Assembly (NCBI GenBank): GCA_937873515.1
Contig: CALMYB010000002.1
Coordinates: forward strand, 1-59,126
From: an uncultured Acidobacteriota bacterium
Lineage (GTDB): Bacteria > Acidobacteriota > Blastocatellia > Pyrinomonadales > Pyrinomonadaceae
Direction: 5' to 3'
Length of the DNA: 59,126 nt
Of the stretch, positions 35,386 through 44,533 are shown piece by piece. The translations under genes and the position numbers were made by a program. Position 1 is the stretch's first letter; the number at the start of each line of letters is the position of its first letter. The notes beneath the pieces are model-generated. The model worked only from the letters and a program-made list of their open reading frames with translations. It did no database searches and had not been told where the DNA came from.

Positions 35386-37819
35386 GCGCATAAAAGACCT
35401 AAGGTCGCCGACGACGGCGTTTCGAGATCGTATGAAAGCGATCTTTGTAAAGCCGTTCGCGTCGCTCTCCGATCCGCAGCGGTTCTGGCTCGGATTCGGC
35501 ATCTTTTGCCTTGTTACAGCGCTACTGATCCAGAATCCGTTTTGGCGTCGTTCGGGCGAAAAACTCTATCGTGTCGGCGATATTGCGCGCGAGACGGTCA
35601 TCTCGCCCGCGGATATTACGGTAACCGATCAAGGCGAGACCGATCGTTTGCGCGCTGATGCACGATCGAAGGTCAATCCGATCTTTCGTTACGAGTCGGG
35701 CAAATCCGAAGAAGCTCTTCAAGGCTTTATCTCTGCTTGGGAGCATATGCAGCGGCGTTCGAGCAACGCAGCGAACTCGAATCGCCAACCGGACGCAAAT
35801 TCGCGTGCAGACGATCACTGGACGAACAGTGACATCGGCAAGGTTTTGAGTTCGCGGACTTTCAGCCGCAACGAACTTGATGCCGTTCAGTCGGCCCTAC
35901 GCGATGCCGCCGAGGGCTACATCTACGACGATGCCGAAAGACAGTATTTTCAAACGCAGGTCTTTGTTTTTGACCGCTCGAAGCCGACGCAGCGTTCGAC
36001 CGTTTCGATGCCCGAAAGCAACTGGACGGCTCTCTCGGCAGCCAGAAACAAGCTTCGAACTCGCATCGACGCCATTCGGAGCCTTTCAAAAAAAGAAGCA
36101 GATGCATTTTATGCTGCTGCCGAGAATCTTGTGACGCCGAGCGTTCAGTACGACAGCGTCGCCACGGAGACTGCGCGGAATACGGCAGCATCCGACATCG
36201 AGCCGATCACGATCGCCTTGAAACGCGGAGAGAATATCGTTGACGAAGGCCACCTGATCACTCCTTCGGTGATGTCAAAGATCGAGGCGATCGGAACGTA
36301 CACGGCTTCGACGCGGCAAGTGAATCGCTTTATCGGCGTTCTGCTGCTCGTCATTGGCCTTTTTTGGGCCGCATGGAAATTCGTGCAGAACCGCGGCACA
36401 CTTTCTCGTCTCTCACTTACGGCGCGTCGAACGTTCTTCCTGCTCGGATTTGTCGTCATTTGTCAGACGCTCATCTCCTCCGTGCTTTTCCGGCTTGCGG
36501 ATTTTACGGCGCTTCAAAACGTAAAGGCCCCGATGAACGATGCGACGTTGTGGGCCTTCGCGATTCCGTTCGGTGCGGCAAGCCTTTTGATGACGCTTCT
36601 TGCGGACAGGCCAACGGCGCTTTTCGTCGGGCTCTTGAACTCACTTTTTGCCGGATTGATGGCTCCGAGGCCGCTTGAATTCGTCTTCTATTCGGCGATC
36701 GCTTCAGCCGTTGCGGTTTACGGCATCGGACGTTATCGCAACCGCCAGACAGTCACGATCGCGGGCTGCCTTGTCGGAGCGGTTTCTGCCGTCGTCGCTC
36801 TTGCGGTCCTCGCCTATTCGCAGCAGCCGATAATTCTGAATACCGTTCTGCTTGCGATCGCGTGCGGGCTTGCGGGCGGTATTTTGACGGCCGCGGTGAC
36901 AAGCGTTCTTCTCCCGGTGTGCGAATCCATCTTCGGCATCCTTACGGATGTAAAGCTTCTAGAATTGTCGAATGCCGATCTTCCAGTACTCGGCCAGCTT
37001 GCGCTGCGTGCGCCGGGCACGAATCAGCATTCACACGCTGTCGGCCAGCTTGCCGAAGAGGCCTGCCGCGTGGTTGGCGCAAACGGTTTGCTTGCTCGGA
37101 TCGGCGCTCTTTATCACGACATTGGAAAGACGGCAGCTCCCGAACACTTCGTCGAGAATCAGCTGTCGAAGAATCCGCACGACAAACTCAAGCCCGCTCA
37201 GAGCGCGAAGATCATCATCAGCCACGTTACCTATGGAGCAAAGCTCGGACGCGAGGTCGGGCTTCCCGCACGTATCGTCGATTTTATTCCGCAGCATCAC
37301 GGCACGCGGACGCTGCATTATTTCCTCAAAAAAGCACAAGCAGAAGCTCATCCCGACGAGGTCATTTCTGAGAATGAGTTTCGCTATCCGGGTCCGAAGC
37401 CGCAGTTCAAAGAAGCGGCGATAATGATGATCGCGGATTCGTGCGAAGCCGGCGCAAGATCGCTCGCCGAACCGACGCCAGAGAATGTTCGGTTCATCGT
37501 TACAAAGATCATCGACGCGATCATTCAGGACGACCAGCTCGACGAATGTGACCTCACGTTGCGCGAATTGACGCAGATCCGCGAATCAATGATCAAGTCG
37601 CTTGTCGCGATCTATCATTCGCGAGTCGATTATCCCGGATACGTGCCGCCGCCATCCGGACAATTCCGTCTTATCGATACACACGTCGACAGCGAAGAAC
37701 GCGGCCTGAAGTTCAAGAACCCGGCTGACATTCCCGTCTCTCCCGGCGGCGAGATCGAAGACGAGGCGATCGACCGCTCGCATCCGCCGAAAGGTTCCGA
37801 TGTTAAGGCAGCGGGCTAG
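35378..37819 (+). CDS. 7TM-HD family phosphodiesterase (PgpH-like)
   Basis: The 813-residue inner-membrane protein has an N-terminal helix, a periplasmic 7TMR-HDED region (about 50-310), seven membrane helices (about 315-520) and a cytoplasmic HD domain with NQHSHAVGQLAEEA (about 550) and YHDIGKTAAPEHFVENQ (about 580), then FIPQHHGTRTLHYFLKKA. PgpH of Listeria hydrolyses c-di-AMP; the same role is likely by family but not shown here. The start overlaps hflX by 8 bases. The stop shares the palindrome CTAG with the convergent HIT gene. Confidence 0.87.
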   Translation: MAKRIKDLRSPTTAFRDRMKAIFVKPFASLSDPQRFWLGFGIFCLVTALLIQNPFWRRSGEKLYRVGDIARETVISPADITVTDQGETDRLRADARSKVNPIFRYESGKSEEALQGFISAWEHMQRRSSNAANSNRQPDANSRADDHWTNSDIGKVLSSRTFSRNELDAVQSALRDAAEGYIYDDAERQYFQTQVFVFDRSKPTQRSTVSMPESNWTALSAARNKLRTRIDAIRSLSKKEADAFYAAAENLVTPSVQYDSVATETARNTAASDIEPITIALKRGENIVDEGHLITPSVMSKIEAIGTYTASTRQVNRFIGVLLLVIGLFWAAWKFVQNRGTLSRLSLTARRTFFLLGFVVICQTLISSVLFRLADFTALQNVKAPMNDATLWAFAIPFGAASLLMTLLADRPTALFVGLLNSLFAGLMAPRPLEFVFYSAIASAVAVYGIGRYRNRQTVTIAGCLVGAVSAVVALAVLAYSQQPIILNTVLLAIACGLAGGILTAAVTSVLLPVCESIFGILTDVKLLELSNADLPVLGQLALRAPGTNQHSHAVGQLAEEACRVVGANGLLARIGALYHDIGKTAAPEHFVENQLSKNPHDKLKPAQSAKIIISHVTYGAKLGREVGLPARIVDFIPQHHGTRTLHYFLKKAQAEAHPDEVISENEFRYPGPKPQFKEAAIMMIADSCEAGARSLAEPTPENVRFIVTKIIDAIIQDDQLDECDLTLRELTQIRESMIKSLVAIYHSRVDYPGYVPPPSGQFRLIDTHVDSEERGLKFKNPADIPVSPGGEIEDEAIDRSHPPKGSDVKAAG

Positions 37820-38301
37820 AATTTATCTTTTAATTTTGCGTAGGTGTCGATCAGGGATTCGGGCAGGGTGCGGGTTTCGCCGATGCTGGTCATAAAGTTC
37901 GCGTCACCGACCCAACGCGGCAGGACGTGCATATGATAGTGGTCTGCGACACCGGCACCTGCGGCACGCCCGATGTTCATTCCGGTATTAATGCCTTCCG
38001 GAGAATAGACGGTCTCGAGAGCTCTATGAGCGGTCTTGACGAGGTCCATCATCTCGTCTGTAGATTCCTTTCTCGCAGTGGTCAGGTCGGACCGATGCTC
38101 GAATGGGACGATCAGGATATGCCCGGCGGCATAAGGGAAGATATTGAGGACCACAAAATTAAACTCGGCACGCGTGAGGATGAACTTTTCCTCATCAGAT
38201 GCCGAGCTCGCAAGAATTGAGCAGAAGACGCACTCGCTGTTCGGTTCAGCGCAGTTCTCCTTTATGTATTTATATCGCCAGGGACTCCAAAGGACATCCA
38301 T
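37816..38301 (-). CDS. HIT family nucleotide hydrolase
   Basis: The 161-residue protein carries the histidine triad HYHMHVLPRW (His121, His123, His125) and a CxxC pair (Cys24, Cys27) in SECVFCSIL. The fold of this group hydrolyses nucleotide-phosphoramidates or ApnA; the substrate is unknown. Its ATG overlaps the HU stop as TAATG, so translation is coupled. It completes the rpsA-HU-HIT operon on the minus strand. Confidence 0.88.
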   Translation of the reverse strand: MDVLWSPWRYKYIKENCAEPNSECVFCSILASSASDEEKFILTRAEFNFVVLNIFPYAAGHILIVPFEHRSDLTTARKESTDEMMDLVKTAHRALETVYSPEGINTGMNIGRAAGAGVADHYHMHVLPRWVGDANFMTSIGETRTLPESLIDTYAKLKDKF

Positions 38302-38585
38302 TAAGCCTCTTCAAGATTGATAAGTTCCTTCAGTTCTTTGCCGGGCTTGAAGTACGCAACGCGCTTTGCGGGAATCTCAACGGTCGCTCCGGTCTTCGGG
38401 TTGCGGCCCTGCCGAGAATTGCGTTCCCTTACACGAAAGCTGCCAAAGCCGCGGAGTTCTATCTTTTCACCGCGATTCAAGCTTGCCGTAATGCTGTCGA
38501 AAATGATCTCGACAAGCTGCTCGGCATCTTTTTTGGTCATTTCGGCTTCAACAGCAACTCGTTCTACAAGGTCCGCTTTGGTCAT
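38301..38585 (-). CDS. HU/IHF-family DNA-binding protein
   Basis: The start at 38585 (MTKADLVERVAVEAEMTKKD) gives 94 residues; an upstream start would add an implausible 16. GFGSFRVRERNSRQGRNPKT is the DNA-minor-groove arm, and IPAKRVAYFKPGKELKELIN completes the fold. It lies directly after rpsA, the place of ihfB in E. coli, so IHF-like function is possible; the two cannot be separated by eye. Confidence 0.92.
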   Translation of the reverse strand: MTKADLVERVAVEAEMTKKDAEQLVEIIFDSITASLNRGEKIELRGFGSFRVRERNSRQGRNPKTGATVEIPAKRVAYFKPGKELKELINLEEA

Positions 38586-38633
38586 CGGTTTAAATTGTGT
38601 GGTCAAACGGGCGGAAAAGCTCCGCCCGGTCAA

Positions 38634-40697
38634 TTACGCGCTTTGCGATTCGGTCTCAGAACTTTCAGCAGAAGGTTCGGGCTGATCGCCGGCGGATTCA
38701 GGAGCTTCAGCTGCGGCTTCTTCGCTTGGAGCAGCAGCTTCCGCTTCAACAGTTTCAGATGAGGTTTCCGGGACCGCGGGTGCGGTCTCTTCAGATACTT
38801 CGGCGGCAGCTTCGGGTGTTTCTTCTTTTGCTGCGGCCTCGGCCTTAGCCTTCTTTTCTTTTTTCGGCTTTGCTTCAGCGGCCGGAGCTTCTTCTGCCTT
38901 AGTACCAAAGCTGATATTCGCAAGTTCAGCAAGGCTGGCCATTCCGCCTTTCGCTTCGCTCGAGTAGCTGCGGGTATCGACGACCGGTTCGTCATCCTTG
39001 CCAACCGCACGGGCCGAAAGCCCGATCTTCTGCTCAGCAGCGTCGATGCGAAGGATCTTGAAGTCCATATCCTCGCCGAGTTTCGCGACGGATTCAGGGC
39101 TCTCGACACGTTCATCCGAGAGTTCCGAAATGTGGCAGAGGCCTTCGAGGCCTTCACCAAGTTCAACGAAGACGCCGAAATTCGTGAAGCGCGACACCTT
39201 GCCGCGAACGACCTGGCCCGGACGATGCGACGAAACGAACGTTTCCCACGCGCTCGGCGTAAGGTCCTTCATCGAAAGCGACAGGCGTTGGTTGCGTTTG
39301 TCGATGTTCGTAACGATCGCTTCAACTTCCTGATCTTTCTTCAAGACGTCCTTCGGATGCTTTATCTTCTTTGCCCAAGTGATATCGGAGACGTGGACAA
39401 GGCCGTCGATGCCTTCTTCAAGCTCGACGAACGCACCGAAATCCGTAATGTTGCGAATACGGCCGGTGATGCGTGTGCCGACCGGATAGCGAAGGTCGAC
39501 AAAATCCCAAGGATTGTCCTGGAATTGCTTCATTCCAAGGCTGATGCGTTTCTCTTCGGTATCGACGCCAAGCACCTGGACATCGACCTCATCACCTTTG
39601 TTGAACATTCGCTTGGGCGATTGAGCACGACGCGACCAGGAGATCTCGGAGACGTGCACGAGGCCTTCGACCCCGGACTCGAGCTCGACAAAAACGCCGT
39701 AATCCGTGACCGACGAGACCTTGCCCTTGATCTTCGCACCGACGGGGTAGACCTCGATAACGGTTGACCACGGATCGGGCTGGAGTTGTTTGTAACCGAG
39801 CGAGATCTTGTCCTTTTCCCGGTCGAGCTTCAAGATCTTGACCTGAACCTGATCGCCGGTCTTGAACATTTCGCTCGGGTGATGCAGGCGTCCCCACGAC
39901 ATATCCGTAACGTGCAGAAGGCCGTCGATGCCGCCGATGTCAACGAATGCGCCGTATTCTGTGAGGTTCTTGATCGTACCGTCAACAATATAGCCGACGT
40001 CGATATGCGAGAGCGTTTCGGCCTTCTGGGCGTTGACGACCTCGTCCGTCATCACCTTTCGCGAAAGGACGACGTTGTTGCGGCGGCGGCTGAACTTAAT
40101 GATCTTTGCTTCGATCGGGTTGTTCAAATAGCTGTCGAGGCTGTAAACCGGCCGGGAATCGACCTGCGAGCCCGGAAGAAATGCTTCAACACCGTCGAGA
40201 TCGACCCTGAGGCCGCCTTTTGTCTTTGCGACGACGTTGCCGGTAACAGGCGTGCCGTCAAGAAACGCCTTTTCGAGCGCGTCCCAGGAGCGTCGGGAAA
40301 GAGCATCATTACGCGAAAGCACCGGCGGGCCGTCGCCGCCATGCATCGCTTTCAGCACGACCTGAACTTCATCGCCTTCGTTTACGGAAAGCGCGCCGTC
40401 TTCGGCGGTGAATTCTTCTGCGGGCACAATGCCTTCCGACTTGTAGCCGAAATCGACCAAAACGCCGCGATCGGATACTCCGACGACCTTGCCGTCAACC
40501 AACTGGCCGACGTGGAAGGTCGCTTGTTCCTGCTCGAATTGCTCGAGGATCGCGCCGAAATCAACGTCGCCCGAATTGGTCTCTTCGGCGGGTGCAGGCG
40601 TCGCCTGTGCCGTTGGTTGCTCTGCTGCCGGTTGTTCCTGAGCCGAAGATGCTGCAGCCGTCGTTTCCTCGGTTTCCTGTGTTGCCTCGTTAGTCAT
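38634..40697 (-). CDS. rpsA: 30S ribosomal protein S1, six S1 domains with acidic tails
   Basis: S1 recruits mRNA to the 30S subunit. The 687 residues have an Ala/Glu/Thr/Pro-rich N-terminus (1-50), six S1 domains (about 60-128, 145-210, 228-298, 313-383, 399-470, 487-556) with repeats such as YGAFVDIGGIDGLLHVTDMS and FGVFVELGEGLEGLCHISEL, then an Ala/Glu-rich tail of about 90 residues ending ESSETESQSA. The tail resembles those of L4 and L22 here. It is followed by HU and HIT in one operon. Confidence 0.95.
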   Translation of the reverse strand: MTNEATQETEETTAAASSAQEQPAAEQPTAQATPAPAEETNSGDVDFGAILEQFEQEQATFHVGQLVDGKVVGVSDRGVLVDFGYKSEGIVPAEEFTAEDGALSVNEGDEVQVVLKAMHGGDGPPVLSRNDALSRRSWDALEKAFLDGTPVTGNVVAKTKGGLRVDLDGVEAFLPGSQVDSRPVYSLDSYLNNPIEAKIIKFSRRRNNVVLSRKVMTDEVVNAQKAETLSHIDVGYIVDGTIKNLTEYGAFVDIGGIDGLLHVTDMSWGRLHHPSEMFKTGDQVQVKILKLDREKDKISLGYKQLQPDPWSTVIEVYPVGAKIKGKVSSVTDYGVFVELESGVEGLVHVSEISWSRRAQSPKRMFNKGDEVDVQVLGVDTEEKRISLGMKQFQDNPWDFVDLRYPVGTRITGRIRNITDFGAFVELEEGIDGLVHVSDITWAKKIKHPKDVLKKDQEVEAIVTNIDKRNQRLSLSMKDLTPSAWETFVSSHRPGQVVRGKVSRFTNFGVFVELGEGLEGLCHISELSDERVESPESVAKLGEDMDFKILRIDAAEQKIGLSARAVGKDDEPVVDTRSYSSEAKGGMASLAELANISFGTKAEEAPAAEAKPKKEKKAKAEAAAKEETPEAAAEVSEETAPAVPETSSETVEAEAAAPSEEAAAEAPESAGDQPEPSAESSETESQSA

Positions 40698-40738
40698 TTA
40701 CGGGTAATTTACTTCCTCTAGTTAGATACGCTTCCGGC

Positions 40739-40784
40739 GCGGTGTCGGATGCGAATTTTTTTTTGCCTTGCCGGACACCGGGCG
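40739..40784 (-). promoter_or_regulatory. Leader hairpin of rpsA with an A-rich loop; weak promoter further upstream
   Basis: On the minus strand CGGTGTCCGG (40775-40784) can pair with CCGACACCG (40739-40747). The loop contains nine consecutive A residues, an attractive single-stranded site for S1. A weak promoter lies further up: TTGATA (40842-40847) and TGTATT (40820-40825), 16 apart, both on the minus strand. The rest of the 351-bp gap up to pilT shows nothing that I can name. Confidence 0.35.
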
Positions 40785-41048
40785 GCCGAAATCTACCTTC
40801 CAGAACCACGATATGGCGAAATACACCATTCCCTTTTGGCCTATCAAAAGTTGGGCGGGAATGTGGATCGCCAAACCTTGCGATCCTAACCTGCTCAAAA
40901 AAGAAAAAGCCTTTAGATTACAGTGCCTTTCCGCTCAAGCTTTGGCAAAACTCAAAAATACACCGATTTTTCGCGCTTTGTCAAGGCATTGACGTCCGAA
41001 AAGCATTGAAAAACCTACGTTTTAGGGAAAATCGATGCTCGCCTTAGG

Positions 41049-42203
41049 TCAGTTGCGGACTATTAGGTCGCCCACCGTCCCAACACCGCTCGACCGCTCC
41101 ATTTCTTCCTTTGCGATCGTCGATGTGTTGTGAATGCCGGCAAGCCGCAGGCGGAATTCGTCAGGATTCGTCGATCCGCGTAAGGCCTCGTCGAGCGAAA
41201 TGAGTCCGGATTGGTACAGATAGAAGAGCGATTGGTCGAATGTTTGCATCCCGTATTGCGAGGTGCCGGCAGCGATCGCATCGCGGATCGACGAGGTTTT
41301 GTCCTCATGGAGGATATAATCGCGGATCAGCGGAGTAGCGACGAGTATTTCGACCGCCGGAATACGGCTGTTGCCTTTAGCAGATCTCATCAAACGCTGC
41401 GAAACGACCGCCTTTAGAAGGCCTCCGAGCTGAATCCGTACGGATTTTTGCTGATATGGCGGAAATGCTGAAATGATTCGGGTCAGCGTCTCGGCTGCAT
41501 CAAGAGTGTGCAGTGTCGAGAGCACCAAATGGCCCGTTTCGGCAGCAACGAGAGCCGTCTCGATCGTCTCAAGGTCGCGCATCTCACCGACGAGTATCAC
41601 ATCGGGATCCTGTCGAAGGCTGCCGCGAAGAGCTTCGGCGAAATTACGCGTATCGACATCGACCTCGCGCTGGGTGATGAACGATTCTTTGTCTTTGTGC
41701 AGGAACTCGATCGGGTCCTCGATCGTAACAATGTGGCAGTTTCGGGTCTGGTTTATGTGGTCGACGATCGCGGCCAGCGTCGTGGATTTGCCCGATCCTG
41801 TCGTGCCCGTGATCAGGACGAGACCTCTTTTTTCGTCGGCAATGTTGTTCAGGATCGGCGGCATTCCCAGTTCAGCAAAGCCGCGTATCGTGTCCGAAAT
41901 GACTCGTGCGACGATACCGATCGAATTTCGCTGCTGAAAGATGTTTACGCGAAAACGGCCAAGACCGTTGACACCGTAACCTATATCGACCTCCAAAGAA
42001 TCCTTGAAATGCTGCTTTTGCCGGTTCGACATCATCGAGAATGCCATCTCCAGGGTCTCGTCCTGCGACAGTTTCGGCACGCCGCCGAGCGGCTTGAGTT
42101 CACCTGTTACGCGAACCACAGGGAACGAACCGGCCCGCAAATGCAGGTCGGATGCGCCAAAACTCATCGCCATTCGCAGGAGATCGTCAATTCGGGTCGG
42201 CAT
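41049..42203 (-). CDS. pilT: Type IV pilus retraction ATPase PilT
   Basis: PilT depolymerises pili at the inner membrane, powering twitching. The 384 residues have the N-terminal PAS-like part (SDLHLRAGSFPVVRVTGELK), Walker A GTTGSGKST (133-141), Asp box VTIEDPIEF, Walker B DPDVILVGEMRD (199-210), His box LVLSTLHTLDAAET, and a late segment with MQTFDQSLFYLYQSGLISLD typical of PilT (not PilB). No other pilus gene is nearby. Confidence 0.95.
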   Translation of the reverse strand: MPTRIDDLLRMAMSFGASDLHLRAGSFPVVRVTGELKPLGGVPKLSQDETLEMAFSMMSNRQKQHFKDSLEVDIGYGVNGLGRFRVNIFQQRNSIGIVARVISDTIRGFAELGMPPILNNIADEKRGLVLITGTTGSGKSTTLAAIVDHINQTRNCHIVTIEDPIEFLHKDKESFITQREVDVDTRNFAEALRGSLRQDPDVILVGEMRDLETIETALVAAETGHLVLSTLHTLDAAETLTRIISAFPPYQQKSVRIQLGGLLKAVVSQRLMRSAKGNSRIPAVEILVATPLIRDYILHEDKTSSIRDAIAAGTSQYGMQTFDQSLFYLYQSGLISLDEALRGSTNPDEFRLRLAGIHNTSTIAKEEMERSSGVGTVGDLIVRN

Positions 42204-42216
42204 AATAAACTATAAG

Positions 42217-42300
42217 GACAAGGGAAAAGCGAACCGGCAAAGCCGTTAAGGCTCCTTGGGAAGCCTGAGTACAAGGCCGGAAACCTTGTAAGATCAGGAT
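42217..42300. other. Unassigned structured intergenic element between pilT and the IPT/propeller gene
   Basis: Three stems in a row are seen on the + strand: CGGCAAAGCCG, AGGCTCC paired to GGAAGCCT, and TACAAGG/CCTTGTA enclosed by CCTGA/TCAGG. The 84-base block could be a riboswitch-like leader of pilT (minus strand) or a palindromic repeat. It lies upstream of the plus-strand promoter at 42318, so it is not the leader of the plus gene. It fits no class I know by eye. Confidence 0.4.
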
Positions 42301-42317
42301 ACTTCTAAGATTCTAGT

Positions 42318-42402
42318 TTGAATGAGCGGCTCGCGTCAATAAAATTCTAAGCCTCTTGTTCTGCCAGTGTGATTCGACAAGCAATCGCTGAACGCTTAGA
42401 AT
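42318..42402 (+). promoter_or_regulatory. Promoter and nested leader hairpin of the IPT/propeller gene
   Basis: TTGAAT (42318-42323) and TAAAAT (42340-42345) are 16 bases apart. From the likely start onwards ATTCTAAGC (42344-42352) pairs perfectly with GCTTAGAAT (42394-42402), with CTTGT/ACAAG nested inside. The outer stem ends 9 bases before the ATG, so it could mask or expose the start. Confidence 0.45.
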
Positions 42403-42411
42403 CAGGCTTTC

Positions 42412-43443
42412 ATGGGCAAGGCAGGAACTATACTTTCGATCAAACCGCCGTTTGCGATCCCCGGTGCCGAGATCATTGTCGAGTGCGAAGGATTCGAGCT
42501 CGATCTCGCTGCTGACTGCGGCGTGTTTGCGAACAATGCCCAATGCCGCACTGTAGCGGCGTCGCACGAGCGGGTGATCGCACGTCTGCCCGAAGAAATC
42601 GAAGGCGGCACTGTCCAGGTAACACTTCGCAGCGGGCCGGAAATAAGCGTCCCCAAACCCATCGTTGTCGGGAAGATGCTTGCCGACGATATGCACATGG
42701 TCGCAAATCCTGCGGTCGATCCGGCGGACGATTCGATCATACTAACTCGTTCAGGTTCGCGGGGACAGCAACTCCCGGTTACCCTTTATCGGCTTGAAGC
42801 AGACGGCTATTTGGATGAATTCCCGGAGCCGATCCTGAATCCGACAAGCGTTGCATTCGGCCGCGACGGAGAATTATTCGTAACGAATCGGGCGCAGGGC
42901 GAGGTCTATTCCGTCGACCGAAGCGGCTCGACGTCGATCTTTGCCTCAGGGCTCGGCATCGCGTCCGGTCTTGCTTTCGATAAGACGGGCGTGATGTTCG
43001 TCGGTGATCGAACAGGAACGATCTTTCGTGTGCACGATTTCGCGGATGTTGAGACGTTCGCCGTCGTTGAACCCTCGGTTGCGGCCCATCATTTGGCATT
43101 CTCGCCGAGCGGGGACCTTTACCTGACAGCACCGGGTTTTGCCAGCAAGGACGGGATCTACTTGATAACCCCTGATGGAGGAGTTACGACGTTTCATCGC
43201 GGATTGGGACGTCCGCAGGGGATGGCGTTCGACATTTCAGGCGATATGTATGTTGCCGCTTGTCATAGCGGAAGGCATGGCGTTGTAAAGATCAAGGCCG
43301 ACGGATCGTCCGCCGAACACCTCGTGTCGGGCGACAATATCGTCGGCCTGTGTTTTACCCGCAAGGGCGAAATGATCGTCGCGGCCAGCGACATCATATA
43401 TTCGATCCCGTGCGGGATCTACGGTTCTATCCTTTCGCACTAA
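42412..43443 (+). CDS. IPT/TIG domain plus beta-propeller (SMP-30/NHL-like) protein
   Basis: The 343 residues begin with an IPT/TIG-like domain (about 5-85, ILSIKPPFAIPGAEIIVECE) and continue with repeats of a six-bladed propeller type: NPTSVAFGRDGELFVTNRAQ, SGLAFDKTGVMFVGDRTGT, HHLAFSPSGDLYLTAPGF and QGMAFDISGDMYVAACHSGR. No signal peptide is seen, so it may be cytoplasmic, unusual for this architecture. Ligand or substrate is unknown. It converges on the DUF2911 gene with a 1-base gap. Confidence 0.7.
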   Translation: MGKAGTILSIKPPFAIPGAEIIVECEGFELDLAADCGVFANNAQCRTVAASHERVIARLPEEIEGGTVQVTLRSGPEISVPKPIVVGKMLADDMHMVANPAVDPADDSIILTRSGSRGQQLPVTLYRLEADGYLDEFPEPILNPTSVAFGRDGELFVTNRAQGEVYSVDRSGSTSIFASGLGIASGLAFDKTGVMFVGDRTGTIFRVHDFADVETFAVVEPSVAAHHLAFSPSGDLYLTAPGFASKDGIYLITPDGGVTTFHRGLGRPQGMAFDISGDMYVAACHSGRHGVVKIKADGSSAEHLVSGDNIVGLCFTRKGEMIVAASDIIYSIPCGIYGSILSH

Positions 43444-43444
43444 G

Positions 43445-44398
43445 CTAGCTGCTAAGTTTCCACTTAGCGAGCTGCTTTTCTAGGTTCGAGGTGTCCTCTT
43501 TGGCGGCTTTCCCAACTAGGACACCACGTTCGGCCGCCTTCACGGCATCTGCCTTCCGGCCGAGATTCATCAGGATCGTCGCCTGCTGGGCGAGATCCTT
43601 CATAGTCTCTTTCTGTGCGACCTTTGCCTCGGAACGCTTGAGAGCCATCTCGAACCACACATTGGCTTCGGAAGTTCTCTTGTTCGCCTTTGCGTAATTT
43701 CCCGCGGCAAGCGGGGCTCCGGGATCGTTCGCGTCCGCCGCGGCTACGAACTCTCGCAAGTGGCCGATCGTCGCCCCGACAACATCCTTTACTTGCACGG
43801 TGAAAGGCACGCGTACCTTGTCCCAGCTGAGGACGACAACGGCGGAGTCGTCGGTTACATTGTCGATCGCATAGGTAAGCAGTTCCGAATGGGCCGACGA
43901 TGCTTCCGGCTTTGCCATTACGCGAAGGGCGTCCTTTGCGGCGTCGTAACTAAAGCTGCCCCATTGTCCATCATCCTTATTGAATATGATCGTCCATTCG
44001 CCGTTCGTCGGGATCATATGAAGGCTGTATTTGCCTGCGGGAAGCGGCTTGCCGTTGACGAGAAGGTCGTCCGTCGTTGAAAAGACCGTTGCTTCATTCG
44101 CACCGGCACGCCAAACGTGGCCGTATGGCACAAGTGGCTCGCCTTCTTTGTGCTGCATTGAATTGTCGAGTGTCGCTTCGCCCTTCGCCCGAGCTGCCAT
44201 CTCAGAGGGCGCGGTCGCAAAGATCGTGCGGCCTTTTACAAGCGGCCGGCTGTAAAGGATCGAGACCTGCGTAGAACCGATGGTTTGTACGACCTCGGCC
44301 TTTTGGCTCGCGCGCGGCGTCGGCGGCCGGTTCTGGGCGGTTGCGCCGACCATCCCTAAGCACATCAAAACAAATAAAAGAAAGGTTTTTGACCTCAT
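43445..44398 (-). CDS. Exported DUF2911 protein
   Basis: The ATG at 44398 gives 317 residues with a signal peptide (FLLFVLMCLGMVGATA). RPPTPRASQKAEVVQTIGST and SILYSRPLVKGRTIFAT, YGHVWRAGANEATVFSTTDD and LPAGKYSLHMIP mark DUF2911. A helical tail of about 80 residues (NYAKANKRTSEANVWFEMAL to LEKQLAKWKLSS) looks TPR-like. Function is unknown. Confidence 0.8.
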   Translation of the reverse strand: MRSKTFLLFVLMCLGMVGATAQNRPPTPRASQKAEVVQTIGSTQVSILYSRPLVKGRTIFATAPSEMAARAKGEATLDNSMQHKEGEPLVPYGHVWRAGANEATVFSTTDDLLVNGKPLPAGKYSLHMIPTNGEWTIIFNKDDGQWGSFSYDAAKDALRVMAKPEASSAHSELLTYAIDNVTDDSAVVVLSWDKVRVPFTVQVKDVVGATIGHLREFVAAADANDPGAPLAAGNYAKANKRTSEANVWFEMALKRSEAKVAQKETMKDLAQQATILMNLGRKADAVKAAERGVLVGKAAKEDTSNLEKQLAKWKLSS

Positions 44399-44476
44399 AA
44401 AACAAGCTCCCCACAAAGAATTTAATTGGACAAGGAAACTATACCATCTGCTTGATGGCATTGCCTCGCGGACGAG

Positions 44477-44512
44477 AAGACTTCGGGTCAATGTTCGAAG
44501 ATCCGAAGTCTT
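44477..44512 (-). terminator. Hairpin after the EF-G-like gene
   Basis: AAGACTTCGG (44477-44486) and CCGAAGTCTT (44503-44512) form a 10-bp perfect stem with a 16-base loop, 22 bases beyond the stop of the EF-G-like gene. There is no long T-run on the minus strand, so it may be rho-assisted or serve as an RNA-stabilising end. Confidence 0.5.
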
Positions 44513-44533
44513 TCGTTAGAATTCGCCCGCGGG

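Noticed and set aside
40742..41047. 101-residue plus frame in the rpsA-pilT gap
   Set aside because: It has no RBS, no recognisable motif, and overlaps the rpsA leader.
42217..42300. c-di-GMP-I (GEMM) riboswitch upstream of the IPT/propeller gene
   Set aside because: The order of conserved blocks (GCAAAcc, GACGCAAAGCC) is not met, and the plus-strand promoter lies downstream of the element.
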